The notes under the pieces were generated by a model that worked only from the letters and a program-made list of their open reading frames with translations, searched no databases and was not told the origin of the DNA. DNA of 64,000 bases, taken from NCBI RefSeq assembly GCF_023065955.2, contig NW_026622985.1, forward strand, positions 77,241,931 to 77,305,930, in the 5' to 3' direction. Origin of the DNA: Ursus arctos (lineage: Eukaryota > Chordata > Mammalia > Carnivora > Ursidae). Below are positions 23,109 through 35,489 of this stretch, piece by piece. The stretch's first letter is position 1. The number at the start of each line of letters is the position of its first letter. The translations under genes were made by a program, and so were the position numbers.

Positions 23109-23489
23109 TTGGCAGGGAGGGAGTAATTAGGTATCATAAGAGAGTACTACAAGGATGAAGATCATACAAATGACTACTTGAAAGAACAATCACTCAGACA
23201 TAGTCATAACTTTTCACCCCCAAAATCAGGTTTTCACAGTATGGCTGAATTTATGCTTAGTAAAAATGGATTTTAAATGGTGAACCGCTGACTTCTTTAA
23301 AGGCATTGTGAAAGACTTAAAATGAATCAGTGGGATTTATTCTATGTAATACATTCATTTCTAAAAATTTACCATTAGGAAGGCAAAGATGAAGTTGGGG
23401 GCTCATTCCCTGTGGGGAACAAACATGATCACAGTTTGGGACAGGAGAAATGGGCTGAGTGCCCGCCTGAAAAGAATGACGGCAGCAGA

Positions 23490-23645
23490 AAGGTCAAGAC
23501 TGAGTTTGTCTTCAGCTCCCAAGCTGTGTAGCTTTGGGCCAGTTATTTAACACTTTGGAATCTTAGTTACTTCACATATAAAATGGGAACAATGATACCT
23601 CAGGGTATTACTACAAGAATTGAATAAGAACAGATAACTGATGTG
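23490..23645 (+). mobile_element. MIR SINE, sense
   Basis: Shows 'gctgtgtagctttgggccag', 'ttatttaacactttgg', 'cacatataaaatgggaac' and 'caagaattgaataag', the MIR core order. Confidence 0.75.
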
Positions 23646-23757
23646 TAATGGAACATGATGTGTGCATAAAGTTCAAGAAATTATAGTTCTATACTCTAAT
23701 TTTTCTTACTCCTAGGATCAGAATCTCATAAGCCCCCTAAATAATATGACAAAGTAT

Positions 23758-23955
23758 GGGGTGCCTGGGTGGGTCAGTCAGTCAAGCATCTGACTCTTGA
23801 TGTCAACTCAGGTCACAATCTCAGGGTCGTGGGATCGAGCCCCACATTGGGCTGTGAGCTGGACGTGGAGCCTCCTCTGGATTATCTCTCTTCCTCTGTC
23901 CCGTCCCCCTGCTTGAGCACACACACACACACACACTCTTAAAAATAATAATAAT
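23758..23955 (+). mobile_element. CAN-SINE, sense, with (CA)n and (AAT)n tracts
   Basis: Head 'ggggtgcctgggtgggtcag', body 'gtcgtgggatcgagcccca', then (CA)n at 23918-23936 and an (AAT)n tail at 23945-23962. Target duplication aataatatgacaaa at 23740-23753 and 23956-23969. The duplicated site probably seeded the AAT expansion. Confidence 0.94.
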
Positions 23956-23969
23956 AATAATATGACAAA

Positions 23970-24888
23970 TTAGTGAGATAATTTTTTTCAGCTGGTAACT
24001 TTGTTTTTTCAAAAATAAGTATTTGCATTCTAACTTTCATAATATAGCAGGTTATAATAAACACCAGAAAACATTTAACTATGGACTAGCTGTCCAGTAG
24101 GTCTAATTAAGAAACTTAATCTTTGGCATTCTATATTATTTGCACACTGCTACTTATACTATAAAGAATAAAATTGTATAAAGACATTTTGTATGGCTCT
24201 CAACTATATGAATTTCTCCTTTCTGTGAGTGCTTGTGTAATTTAAATGCCTTCACATATGCAAGTGAATTACTTTTATTTAGGATCATGGAACCAAATAA
24301 AAAGAACAATTGAATAGGATAAAGTAAGGAAAGCTTTACATATGCAAAGCTTCAGGGCATGTAAAGATTTTTCTGGTCATATGGGACAAACTGTTATTTT
24401 GATGAAAGAAATTCGTATCTTAATATATTCAAAGTAAATGAGATTATTAAAGCAAAATTGTAGCTTGAACACATAATTTAAGACTCTGGTTTCTATTTAA
24501 TGGTCTTGATCCCTAGAGTTTTATGAAGATCAAATTTAGCTGAGTTTGACTTTCCAGATCTTGTTTAAAGAGGGACAACTCCTTTAACATTTTACTCCAG
24601 TGTGCCACCTTTGGCATGACTTAGGATCATTAGTGCAAAATGGTTCTCTCTGCTGTGCACCCAGACTTGATTTAGTGCTTCTCTTTTTACTTCTTCCCAG
24701 TAGAAATTCTTTTCTTATGGTCTGGCCAAAAATACCCCAAACATATCCTAGTGCAGTGTTTTTATCTTTTCTGCTTTTTTTTTTTTTAACCACATGCATA
24801 TTCTTTCACACATGTTCTAAAAAGCATACAGATTAACAAGTTGAAGAAGTAAAACCACACATAATTCATGTTAGGAAAGCTAATATGG
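23970..24888. other. Unassigned sequence
   Basis: No named repeat. Overlapping open frames on both strands at 24584-24836 have no family match. Confidence 0.4.
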
Positions 24889-24929
24889 CGTGCGCACGCA
24901 CACACACACACACACACACATGCACACAC
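24889..24929. repeat. (CA)n microsatellite with CG-containing start
   Basis: 'gcgtgcgcacgcacacacac' followed by more CA. Alternating purine-pyrimidine with CG steps, a sequence type able to form Z-DNA. Confidence 0.9.
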
Positions 24930-24959
24930 TTCAGTTTACCTGTAAATATAGAAAGATCT

Positions 24960-25560
24960 ACAACTTAAAAAGCTGACTTGTGGGAGAGAGTTGTGGGTGC
25001 AAAACCTTGTTGGGATAGAGATAAATACACCCTCAGAAAGAGCAAATCCTACTTATTGAAAACAAGTCTAAGTCCTGATTTCAAAAAAGAACTTTGGGTG
25101 GGATGGCAGTGTTAGAAATTCATCACTTATGAGGCAAAAAGGCAGGGGTTTTGGTGGAGGTGTTCCTCAGAATGGTTGGTGGTGAATGTAAAGGAGAGAA
25201 GCAAGAGGAAAATAAGTCTTCTAGAGAACAATAAGGGGGAGAAGGATAAGGAAAAGAAGCACAGAAGTAAAAGACACAGTGATTCCCCCCCAAAGAGAAA
25301 ACTGCCATAATGGAAACTATACTTCTCTGTAACAAGAAGAAGGCGGCGAACTTTCCCTGAACAATTTAATTGGCAACCCAAACCTCTCATCCCTACTTGG
25401 TATTGTTGCCGATTCTGTAAAATAGGAGACATTACCCAATGGACAAAAAACTGCTTACAAAACACATAAACCACAACAAGAAGAAAACATATAATGAGAG
25501 TGACAAGATTTTAGCTAATGACTTGCTCTTCAAAAAAAAAAAAAACAAAAAACTGAAAAA
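24960..25560 (+). mobile_element. Possible 5' part of the old L1M that follows
   Basis: Purine-rich plus-strand text ('aagagcaaatcctacttatt', 'gaggtgttcctcagaatgg') continuing into the clearer L1M at 25561. L1 5'UTR identity is a weak inference; the minus-strand frames at 25123-25474 are shadows of the purine-rich strand. Confidence 0.3.
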
Positions 25561-27450
25561 CCTGGGGAACATATCAATCTGAATTAAACATCCTTAAGCA
25601 GTCATGTGGATGAATAAAAGAAACTGCTTCAAGTAAGACATTCAAAATCTCAGATCAGAAATGGATAATAAAGTAAAATAGGAGATAAGAGTTGGCAAAC
25701 TCATGAAAGATTCAAAATCATTTTACGAATGAAGAATGAATTACAGAATACCCACACAAATAGCCTTGATTCAACGGAAACCATAGGAAAAGTCATTTAG
25801 TAAAGGTAGGAACAGAAACAAGAGAAGAAATAAAAAATAAAGGAGCAAATACTATTAGAAGAGAGGGAGTAATAAATATAGAAGATAGGCATAGAATGTC
25901 CACACATATACATGCATTAGTCCCTACAAAGAAAAAGACAAAATAACGAAATAAAAACTAATACTTAGAAGTACACTCAAAGAGACCCTTTCAGAAATAA
26001 AAGACTTAACTACAATTTCTTTTTGAAAAGGCTGGTCATATAAGTTAGAAAATTGACCTCCAGTGGACACCTTGGAGATTTATCCTGATAAAATTAGTAG
26101 ACTTTAAAGATAAAAGAAAAAAAATACTTCATATCTCCAGGGGGAAAAATGTTAGTAAGGAATAAAACAGAAAACAATCATAAATATTTTCTACTTCATG
26201 CTGTCACCAACTCCTTCAGCGCCAAACAATTTCTTTTATAAGATAGGCTCTTTAAATATAAGAACACAAGAAGATTGAAAGCAGTGCATACCTGAAAACA
26301 ATAAAACCAAAGAAAGGAGTGATAGCTATATTAATATCAAAATTAAATTGAAGATAAAAAGTATAAGGAAAGATAAACATACATTTCATAATAATAAAAT
26401 GGCAAGTTTATAAAGAAGACATAACATGAATAAATCTGTAAAGCCCCTAAATATCATGTAAATTAATTTGATATAGTTTGTGAAATTGACAAACTCCTTG
26501 AAAAATGCACCAAAAGCTGAAAAAAGAATTAAAAGTACTGAGTGTCCTATATCTATAAGTTAATCTAAAAATTCTTACAAAGAATACTCGAGTTCTAAAT
26601 AGCTTCGCTGTTCAAATTTTCCATATATTTAAGAAAAAAATACAAATCATATAAAAATAATCTAGGGAGTAGAAAAAAATGGAACACTTCCAAACTGGTT
26701 TTATGAGTGCAGCATAATTTTAATATCAAACCCTGAAAAGAGCATTACAAGAAAAACAAAAAAAAGCAAGACTGTATCTCTCACAAATATATGCAAAAGT
26801 AAATTGAATTCATCAGTATATAAAAACAATTGTACATTATGACAAAATGAGGTCTATTTTAGGAAAGCCTGTTTCATTTAACATTAGAAAGTCAGTGAAT
26901 ACATTTTATTCACAACTTCAAGATAACAAGAAGAAAAACGTATCTTTTCAATAGACAAGGAATATTTTTTTTGACAAAATTCGATACATCTTTTTGAAAA
27001 CCACATAAACTAAAAAAAAATTAAAATCTACAAACTGGGAATAGTACAAAATTTACTTTTCAGTTGATAAAGTGCATCTGGGAAAAACCTACAACCAATA
27101 ATATAATGATGAAATGTTAAGGTTGTCCCACTGAATTAAGGAAAAAGTCAAAATTTTCTACTATTCTATTTAGTATTTTATTGGAAATCCTAGCCAGTGG
27201 ATTAAGACAAGTTTAGTAGGACAGCTGTTATAGAGATTACAGAAGAAGTGAAACTGCCACTGTACACAGAAATTTCAGAACACTCAACAGATAAAATACT
27301 AGAAATCATCAGGGAATATAGTGTAGTTGATGGATAAGTAGTTGATATAAAAATAAAGGATGTTTTATATATGAGCAAAAACCAAATTTAAAAATATCTC
27401 ATTTATTCACAAAATGCATGCAAGGTAGAAATGTAGGCAAAATCTTTATT
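25561..27450 (+). mobile_element. Ancient L1M, sense, with decayed ORF2
   Basis: A-rich plus strand typical of L1. At 26319-26400 'agtgatagctatattaatat' and 'caaaattaaattgaagataa' correspond to the ORF2 endonuclease segment GVAILIS. Around 26860-26920 'tgaggtctattttaggaaag' and 'catttaacattagaaagtca' correspond to the reverse-transcriptase region, and 'ctgttatagagattacagaa' onward to a later RT segment. No frame stays open, so it is a fossil. Internal gaps are likely. Confidence 0.65.
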
Positions 27451-27454
27451 TTGG

Positions 27455-27572
27455 ACACCTTTATTGCAGTATTGTTGACATAAAATAAATTTCACATTTG
27501 AAAGTACACAAATTGATTAGTTTTGACAGAACTATATCCTATGAAACTCTCACAAAAATAAAAAAATCTTTC
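27455..27572 (-). mobile_element. Old L1M 3'UTR fragment, antisense
   Basis: 'tattgcagtattgttgacat', 'aaaataaatttcacatttg', 'attgattagttttgacagaa' and 'gaaactctcaca' are the antisense of an L1M 3'UTR. It abuts the sense L1M on its left, so the two are separate insertions. Confidence 0.7.
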
Positions 27573-28854
27573 CTACTAAAAATGCATTTAAAACATTTGT
27601 AGGAAAATTATTTTGTGTCGGAAAAATTGCTTTGAAATACTTAAAAAAGTAGCATGGGATGGTGCTATAAATAAAAGAATGATGGAATGTTGATAATTGC
27701 CAATACTCTTGATAAATACATGAAAATTTATTACGTCATCTTCTCTATTCCTGTATGTCATTGAACATTTTTTTAAGGGAGGAAAGGCAGAGGAAGGAGG
27801 TTGATAGTGATCAAACCAAATAATCAATAAAGCATTCAAGCACATAGTGTTCATAATAAGTAAGATTTTAAGAATAAATATCTAGATAGAAATTGAGTTA
27901 TCAAAATTTGTATTTCCTCAATTAGCTTTTATAGTTCTCACAAATTTCAGCTCACAAATTTGAGAATATCATGTTTTGAAATTCACCCACAAACCTCACC
28001 TCAAGCTAGATTTTCTTCTCCAGCATACTCAGTTTGAAACTTCAGGCATCTTTGTGATCAGAAGACCCTCAAATGATCTGACTAGTCAATAATAATCTTC
28101 TAAGATTATTATTATTATAATCTGCTATGGGCTTTCTTTTCTCAGCTTAACTTTGCATTGTTTTATATGGCTCTGTGTTACCATGCTGCTGGCCATCTTC
28201 TGAATGTCATAAAGAAAAACTGCCAGAGTGAAGCTAAAGATATATTTCCTCTATTTTCTAGCTATATCTTCTCCCTTTTCCTGTGTTGTCTTATACCTCT
28301 TTTTATGTGTAAGAAGTACAAAACTATACAGCTGTTTTCCAACCAAAACAAAGAATTTTTTTCTTTAAAAAACTAAGCATATTTCCTGTAATATATATTT
28401 CCAGGTACTGGCTCTCCATTTGTTATTAAATTGCTAATGTAGTGACTACTATAGTGTTGGTATTTAAAATTGCCTCTAATAATAATTTTTTGAACTGCCA
28501 TGTATTTCTGCTACAAAATATTAAATTTTGAATATATTAGAGCAAGATTGAATGTTTAAACTAGTCTGGCACTTGGTAACCATTTCGTATATGTTTATTA
28601 ACAAAAGAACAAACTTGAGGTACTTGGTCAAATACTCAAATATAGAGTATTTGTTAATGAATAAGTAAATAAAATTGATATTTATGTAGACATGAGTATG
28701 ATAATATAAAAGGTAAAACGATATAAAATGTTAATGAAATATATTTTTACCGGATATATTCACTTGACAGTTGTACAAAATACATAATATTAATGAGAAA
28801 AAATTAACAGAAGATAACAGAAAAATGGTAGAGGACAGAAGGAAAGGAAAAATA
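27573..28854. other. Unassigned AT-rich sequence
   Basis: Open frames at 27588-27854 (minus) and 28158-28376 (plus) are hydrophobic low-complexity translations with no family I recognise. No named repeat seen. Confidence 0.4.
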
Positions 28855-29062
28855 AAATAGAGCCCGAGAATGCATGAGGCTACTGGATGTTAGGAGCAAT
28901 GCCTGGAACAGATCCTTCACTAGCATCTTTAGAGGGAGTGTGTCTCTGCCAACATTTTTAGGATTCTGTTCTCCAGAACTGTGAGACAATAAATACATAT
29001 TGTTTTAAGCCAGGTAGTTTGTGGTATTTCATTTCTGCAGCTCCACCTAGGAAACTAATAGA
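28855..29062 (+). mobile_element. LTR 3' portion, ERVL-MaLR-like, sense
   Basis: 'ctgttctccagaactgtgag', 'acaataaatacatattgttt', 'aagccaggtagtttgtggta' and 'cctaggaaactaatagagg' are the end of the LTR group present at 16440-16510. A clean AATAAA polyadenylation hexamer is present at 28988-28993. Confidence 0.75.
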
Positions 29063-30608
29063 GGTGGGGAGAAATTGCATATTTGTTTTCAGTAATTTCT
29101 AGCTCAAATTTAAAATTTTCTTCCATTAAGATTATAGGTAACTCAACAATGTTATTTGCAATACCTGAGATTTGCCAACAGAAAACATAGCTGTGTTTAT
29201 ATTGGTGGTGGTGTTGGAGTATCTCTAGGTAATATTGATGCTCATCATTACTTCGTTTAGAGTAGCTACTTGAACCACAGCTGTATTTTGTTAGATCATA
29301 TAATAAAGAACATTATTTATATAGAGTATATATTAGTATATCATAATTTTGTTAATATGTTGATAACTTTCAGTGTAATTGGTACCCTCTATAACGGTGT
29401 AAATTGTAATGCACATTTTAAAAGATTAATCTGAGAAGAGGTTTAGAGATTCATAAGACTGTCAGGGGTGTCCCTGTCACAAAAAGTATTAGGAATCTTG
29501 TTCCAAAGGAAATTCAAAATGATAATAGCTGAGATTTTTCTGAATCCAATAAATGACATCAAACATCAGATTTAAGAATTACAAGAACACAAGGAATCTG
29601 ATCTGCAAAAGCACACCTAGACATCTCTTGATTAAACTTCCGATTGAGAGAAAGACAAGGGGGTATCTTGAAAGCAGCAAGAACAAAGGCAGATTATCTT
29701 CAAAAGAACAGCCAACTTCTCAGCAGTATCAATGGAAGTATTAAAACCATGGATCCTTCAAATAGAATAGGGAAATACATGGTGTTCTCAGAGGTGTGAG
29801 GATAGTTCCATTTTCCATTGGCCAGAATGGAAATCCTCATATTCATAAGCATCAGGTAGAGTAGAGGACTCAGAAAAGTTTTGCCTAAGTAGACCTAGAT
29901 TAAATGATGTACTGCTCCATAAAGTCTGAAAGAAACAAACCTGAAGAAACAAACTTGAAGAAATATTTAGTTGTTTATATTAATAAGGATTTATTAGCCA
30001 ATGAATTAGGGCAGTAGTTGTACTTTTTTATTTTAAAGATTATAATATAGTTTGGCAAAATTTTATCTATCCTGTGAGAACTCATGGATAAATTGTGTGT
30101 GTAGTATTTCTCACAATTATATTTAAAATTGTTTAATGTTTGGCATTGGCAACTCCAATTTATCCATTTCTTTTCCAGCTATCTTTGATGACTCGCAATA
30201 TCTTTCTTAAGCTGTCACATGATTTTACTTCAAAACCAGATAATGGCCTAATTGTCTTCACAGTTGTGTTCTTTGTTTAGGTGTAATTTATCCTTCTCAT
30301 CCTGCCTGTTTCTAGTACCACTGACTAAAAACCAATACAAATAATTAATATTTACCAAGATCATAAAATAATCAAAACAATCAAATTGGCATATGGCAAT
30401 TAAAGGAATGCCAACATCTCAGTAGTCTTTCCTTAGGACTTTTGAAACAGATTAAATGTCCAACAGATCTTGGGCTGCCTTTTTTTTTTTTTTTAAACAT
30501 AATCCTGCCTAAGGGCTGGAGGATGGATTAGATGAGGTCTGTGGCTTGAGAGGTTCATGATAATACAGTGATGGATGAGAACGGATCATTTACAACTTTT
30601 TTTTTCAG
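29063..30608. other. Unassigned sequence
   Basis: No named repeat. A partial direct repeat of 'gaaacaaac' units occurs at 29928-29963, and T-runs lie at 30480-30494 and just before the candidate exon. Confidence 0.4.
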
Positions 30609-30756
30609 TTATCAAAAAAAGAAAAAGACCAAAAAACCAAACCTGGAAGTCAGTGTCTAGAGTGGCTGCCAAGCCAGTAAAAGCAGCAGGCAAAGCATTA
30701 ACAAAAACAGATGACAAATTCCCTGTGGAAATGTGCTTGCTTGGCAGCCACTATAG
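30609..30756 (+). CDS. Candidate internal exon of unknown gene
   Basis: A T-rich tract ending in CAG (AG at 30607-30608) is followed by a 148-nt stretch open in one frame only, then TATAG|GTAATG (GT at 30757). In that frame the product is basic, with a KKRKRPK cluster like a monopartite nuclear localisation signal near its start and an Ala/Lys-rich middle ending ...CLLGSHYR; the frame stops three codons later if read through. The exon would start in phase 1 and end in phase 2. I do not recognise the protein. It may be a chance splice-site pair in AT-rich DNA; no flanking exon is seen within the window. Confidence 0.2.
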
Positions 30757-31339
30757 GTAATGTCAATGAACAGGCAAAGGGGGAATAGGAGCCTGCAGGA
30801 GGGGATGCACTGAGTGGATTCCCTCACTTACTGTAATCTGATATGTCTCTTCAATCATAATATAGTTTAGTCATAAATTACATCATATCATAAATCAATC
30901 ATAAAATAATAGCAGACTACTGTGATTTAGATAAAATGTCTCAAAATAAAACATTTGGTTGTTTATTTTTTACTTAGAAAGAAGCAGGTTTAAATAATTC
31001 ATTTGCCTCCCCTTTCCCCTAGGCTATGTCAATTCCATCTTTACCACATTCTGTTAAATGTCATTTACTGACAACAAAAGAACATGATATGTTATGTTAA
31101 ATTGAAAATAAGCTTTGTCATTAGGAATGAAGGAGATAGTAAAATAGACAATTACTGCATAAACAAATTAAATACATCTGACCCCATTACTTTAAAAAAT
31201 AAGAATTTTAAATTAACACATTTTAGTTTTGGTTAAGGGTTAGATATATTAATAGTCTTTCAGATATAAAGTGAGCAGCCTACAAACATATTGTGACAAT
31301 TAAATTGTTATCGATATACCAAGGACATTCAAAATTTAA
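30757..31339. other. Unassigned sequence with clustered TCATAA motifs
   Basis: Five TCATAA words fall within 30855-30908. No gene or named repeat. Confidence 0.4.
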
Positions 31340-31500
31340 GTGAATTTGACTTTAGGCAAGTTACTGTGCTTCAGTTCCTTGTTTTATAAAAGTCGCTAAT
31401 AATACCTATATCAGACATTTGTGGTGGGAAGTAAATGAGATAATATATGAAAACCACTGGCATGAAGTATGTACTCAGTATTTTTAAAATGCTATTATTA
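31340..31500 (+). mobile_element. MIR SINE, sense
   Basis: 'gactttaggcaagttactgt', 'gcttcagttccttgttttat', 'gctaataatacctatatcag', 'gtaaatgagataatatatg' and 'ggcatgaagtatgtactcag' follow the MIR 3' half in order. Confidence 0.75.
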
Positions 31501-32041
31501 GTACAGTTATTATTTTATATATTATTAAATACTATAATAAATATAATATCCCTTTTTTAGATTCAGAACTTTATTTTTGTAGTAATCAAATTTCACAGTG
31601 CATTAATCAACACTGGGTACTAGCTGCTTCTATGGAAAACATCTAAATCAGAAAATACTACTAATGATTGTACCTTTTAAGGAAATGTTGTTACATGTGC
31701 CACTTGCCTTGTCAAATTTCAGTTAAAGCTATGGAACATACAGACACACTTTTGCTATTTTATATATTTTTACAATTAATTTTAGTCTTCATCTTGTTAG
31801 TAATCTTTAGTATTCTTTTGGTATTTCTCACCTCTCTACCATTTGTAAGTAAATAAAGGGAATCATAAAGTTGGAGGAGCTTCATAGTCCCTGAAAAATA
31901 TGATTCTTTGAAATGTCAGAGATTGGGAAGATAGGGAAGTAGGAAGATATTAAATGTATAGAAAATATGCATGTGATTACAATAAAGAAAAAGGAAAAGA
32001 GAACTTAGAATGTAATCACCAAGTGTTCAGTGCTCATGTAT
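31501..32041. other. Unassigned AT-rich sequence
   Basis: No gene or named repeat. The frame at 31668-31856 translates to a Leu/Phe-rich peptide without support. Confidence 0.4.
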
Positions 32042-32525
32042 GTCTGTATTTGTGACTTGTTGCTGCTGTAACACATTACCACAAATTTGTGGCATAAAAC
32101 AATGCAAATTTATTATCTTATAGTTATGGAGATCAGAAGTCTAAAATGGATCATCAGGACTGTATTCTTTCTGGAAGCTCTAGGGGAGATCTGTTTCCTG
32201 GTCTTTCCCAGCTTCTAGAGGCCCTCTACATTTCTTGATTCATGATCCCTTCCTCCATCTTCAAAACTGGTATCAAAGCATTTTCTTGCGTCTCTGACAT
32301 TTGCTTCTATCCTTACATCTTCTTTCTCTGATTCTTATTCTCCTGCCTTTCTCTTATAATAACTGTTGTTATTACATTGGAACGAATGCTTATCATCCAG
32401 GATTATCTTCCCATCTCAAGATCCTTTTTAACTGCATCTACAAAGTCCCTTTAACATGTGAAGAAACATTCACAGGTTTTGGGATTTAAGATGTGGACCT
32501 CTTTGGGGATATTATTCACAGTGTT
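32042..32525 (-). mobile_element. Solo LTR, ERVL-MaLR-like, antisense
   Basis: Read forward it is the reverse of the LTR group seen at 13364 and 16290: 'gttgctgctgtaacacatta', 'acaatgcaaatttattatct', 'ggaagctctaggggagatct', 'cccagcttctagaggc', and 'catctacaaagtcccttt' near the far end. Boundaries approximate. The open frames 32301-32646 fall inside or overlap it. Confidence 0.75.
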
Positions 32526-34019
32526 ACATGCTTTATGGGCTACAGTGAAAAACAAAAACTTAAAAATAAAAACAGTTAAGATGCTTTGTTTATTCAAGCT
32601 CAGACTTACTGAGGACAGTCTGAAGAATAAACTGAGTAAAGCCTAGTTTCTTCAGAGAAAGAAAAGGAAGGGATGAAGGGAAAGAAAGAAATATTAAAAA
32701 TCTCTGCTGCGCAGAAATAGTAGCAGGACAAATTGAGAAAAACTGTAGTGCGAACGTTGGAGAATTTGAGCAATTTTCTGGGAACTTGATGTAGATATTT
32801 AGTTTAGAGAATGAGGGCAATATTAGAGAACTTGCTATGGCATATCTACTTGTACTGTTAACTGTGTTATTTTTCCTTGCAGAAGATATACTTACAAATA
32901 TGACAATATAAAAGCCCAGTATCTTTCTTTTATAGAAAGTTTGCCGCTCCCAAAATGAGCAATTTGAAGACCTGGAGTGGATTAGTTAATGCTTTAACTC
33001 CCTTGTGTTATATCATCATCCCAAGGCAGTATGTCAAGGTAGAATGCAAAAATGATGCACTAGGAGTGTGCACGCCCACGTGTGTGCACACACACGTAGC
33101 CACAACTCTTCATGTGCAAAAGGAAATGTATATAGCTAAAATGAAGTTTTCTGAAGAAGCCATTATTGAATATAATGGCTTATATTGCCAATCTAAAAGT
33201 AAATATCTATTGTAAATATGGCAGTACAATTCTGTTTTCTGAAATTGTTATTTTCAAGTGAATGGTATTCACGAAGAGGTTTTAAATAGTGAAGTCAATC
33301 CAGTGCCATGTGGAAGTTAAAAGGGAGCCAAATACTGTTTTCTGGCAGACTGTTATGACAAAAGAAATGACTTTGTTAATGAGAATAAATTAGTTTATCT
33401 TCCAGAAAATAACTGAAATTCAGTATCAGTTATGTTTGCCAAACTGTATTAGAACTAATTAAACACAACTCAGGAAATTCTAATCATGTAAAAGCAAAAC
33501 ATTGTGCCCCCAGATTAGGAGATGCTCCACATGTTTGAGAAAAAGTTATCACATAGAGTGATTTACTTGTGTTTATTCTTTTCAAGAAACTGCTGAATTT
33601 GAAGCTATTGAGTGTATTCCTGAATAAAGTTTTTAAAATGTTTCTATCACTATATCACTATGCCCATAGCCTGCCCCTAAAACCAAACAAATGTGGTTCA
33701 GTAATCATTGGATATCCTGAGGACCATGGATTTCATGAAAAGGTTAGAACACCTAGTTTTTCTCTATATCTAATTTGTCATTTAAAATAGACTTTGGTCT
33801 CATGTATTAGAGAAGATACCTTATGAAATAAGTCATTTCAGTAGACGACCCTGAAAGGTCATTATATAAACACCTCATATATATGTGGTATTCCTCTTTC
33901 CAGAGCATCTGGATGGATTCATGATCAAAGGTACTGCTTTCTTTTGATCTATACAAGCAAAGCTCAGTCATGAGTTTCCGAGGGATTCATGGAAGAAAAA
34001 GTAGTAATGTTTGTACACT
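32526..34019. other. Unassigned sequence
   Basis: Mostly without repeats. The open frames at 32590-32820, 32955-33215 and 33569-33790 have no recognisable domain. The Z-DNA/cruciform-type palindrome at 33077-33097 lies here. Confidence 0.4.
33077..33097. repeat. Near-perfect (GT)n/(AC)n palindrome
   Basis: 'cacgtgtgtgcacacacacg' is an inverted repeat of alternating purines and pyrimidines with ACGT at both ends. Confidence 0.7.
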
Positions 34020-34235
34020 CAGTGTTCTTTTTACATTCCAAGCATTTCTTAAGGGCTTCCCATATATTAACTCATGTAATCCCCATAACAAACCTATAAG
34101 GTAAGTATATCACTATCCCCATTTGCATTTGAGAAAAATAAAGTCAGTAGAGGATAATTAACTTGCTCAAAGTCATGTGAGTAGTTGAACTTAGTCTGCT
34201 TCTTGGAGCCATGCCGTTAGCCATCATTCCGTATA
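34020..34235 (-). mobile_element. MIR SINE, antisense
   Basis: 'catatattaactcatgtaat', 'ccccataacaaacctataag', 'cactatccccatttgcattt' and 'aacttgctcaaagtcatgtg' give the complement of nearly the full MIR core. One of the best-preserved MIR copies here. Confidence 0.85.
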
Positions 34236-35014
34236 GCCTCTCCAGTATCGTACACATCTGCATAGATGAAAAACAGTGGAAAATTTTTTAGTTTACCTAT
34301 TATTATTGTCATTATAGTAATTCAATACCAGTTACTTTTGGATCAAAGTTAAGGATATATGAAGATATAAGAATTACCGAATGGCAATGCTGCCTGTACC
34401 AATGTTATCTGAATAGGGAGGCTGTAGAGAATTTTCTAGTCAGACATTCAGCATATTGCTTTATGTATCATGCATTTCTCTTTTTTATTTCTGCTTTTCG
34501 ATCTTGGATTCTGTCAGGTCAGTTGTGTCATTTAAGCAATTTCAAGATTTAGTGAACCATGAACTAAATTTCCATAAATATTCTAGATGGAAGACAGGTA
34601 AAATAAAGATGTCTACAAAAGTGAATGCATGTGAACATACTCATTTCAAAACCTCTTTCCGTAACTATGCTACCTTTTGGGTATAAACCATATCTTAGTT
34701 ATCAGACTATCCTAGCATAGTATTTTCATCAGTTTTTGCTAACAGCATATCACATGATAATAAGTACTGTGGTAGAAATAAAAATGATAGTTCTGGGGTG
34801 TACCTAGATATGGGCTTCTAATTTGTTTTTCACCATAAACCATATTCTGTTTTCTTCCATTCTCTTCAGCGGTGAAAGGAAATGCCATTCCCTATTCTAG
34901 TACTTTTAGCAGAAGCCTCCCTCTCTACAGACATCTGAGATGTATGTACTGAAATGATTTAACATTTTTGGATTATCCATGATGGAAAAAAAAACTTTCT
35001 ATGAAGAAAGATAA
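34236..35014. other. Unassigned sequence
   Basis: No gene or named repeat. Frame 34456-34686 is unsupported. Confidence 0.4.
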
Positions 35015-35192
35015 TTTTTTTTTTTTTTTAAGAGAGAGGAGAGAAAAGGGGAGGAAGAGGGAGAGAATCTTAAGCAGGCTCTACACCCAGCACAGAGCCC
35101 GACATAGGGCTAAATCTCACGAGCCTGAGATCATGACCTGACCTGAAATCAAGAGTCAGAAGCTTACGCAACTGAGCCACCCAGGCTCCCCC
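35015..35192 (-). mobile_element. CAN-SINE, older copy, antisense
   Basis: T-run, purine-rich body 'ggaagagggagagaatctta', 'gatcatgacctgacctgaaa', 'caagagtcagaagcttac' and head complement 'ctgagccacccaggctcccc'. No clear target duplication. Confidence 0.9.
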
Positions 35193-35489
35193 ACCCCTGC
35201 AAAAATTCTTAATATGGGTTTATTCACATTCTGGATTGGAAAGGGTTATATCAAGATGTGACACATATGCTTTACAATCAGTTTACATTTGGAAAAAATG
35301 TGCTGTATTTATAACATATTTGCAGGTGCCATTAAGAAGGAACCATCAATTTTAAAGGTTGAAATGGCTTCTTTAAATATCCAGCATACATTGTGATATC
35401 TTGTGAAGGACGCCTCATATAATACGTAAGATTTTGTGTAACGATTAGAGTAAGATATAAAATATGTTCTCTCTTTCCTCTAAAACCTT

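Noticed and set aside
25123..25474. Two overlapping minus-strand frames (70 and 115 codons)
   Set aside because: They read the pyrimidine strand of a purine-rich old repeat and give Ser/Leu/Phe-rich low-complexity translations.
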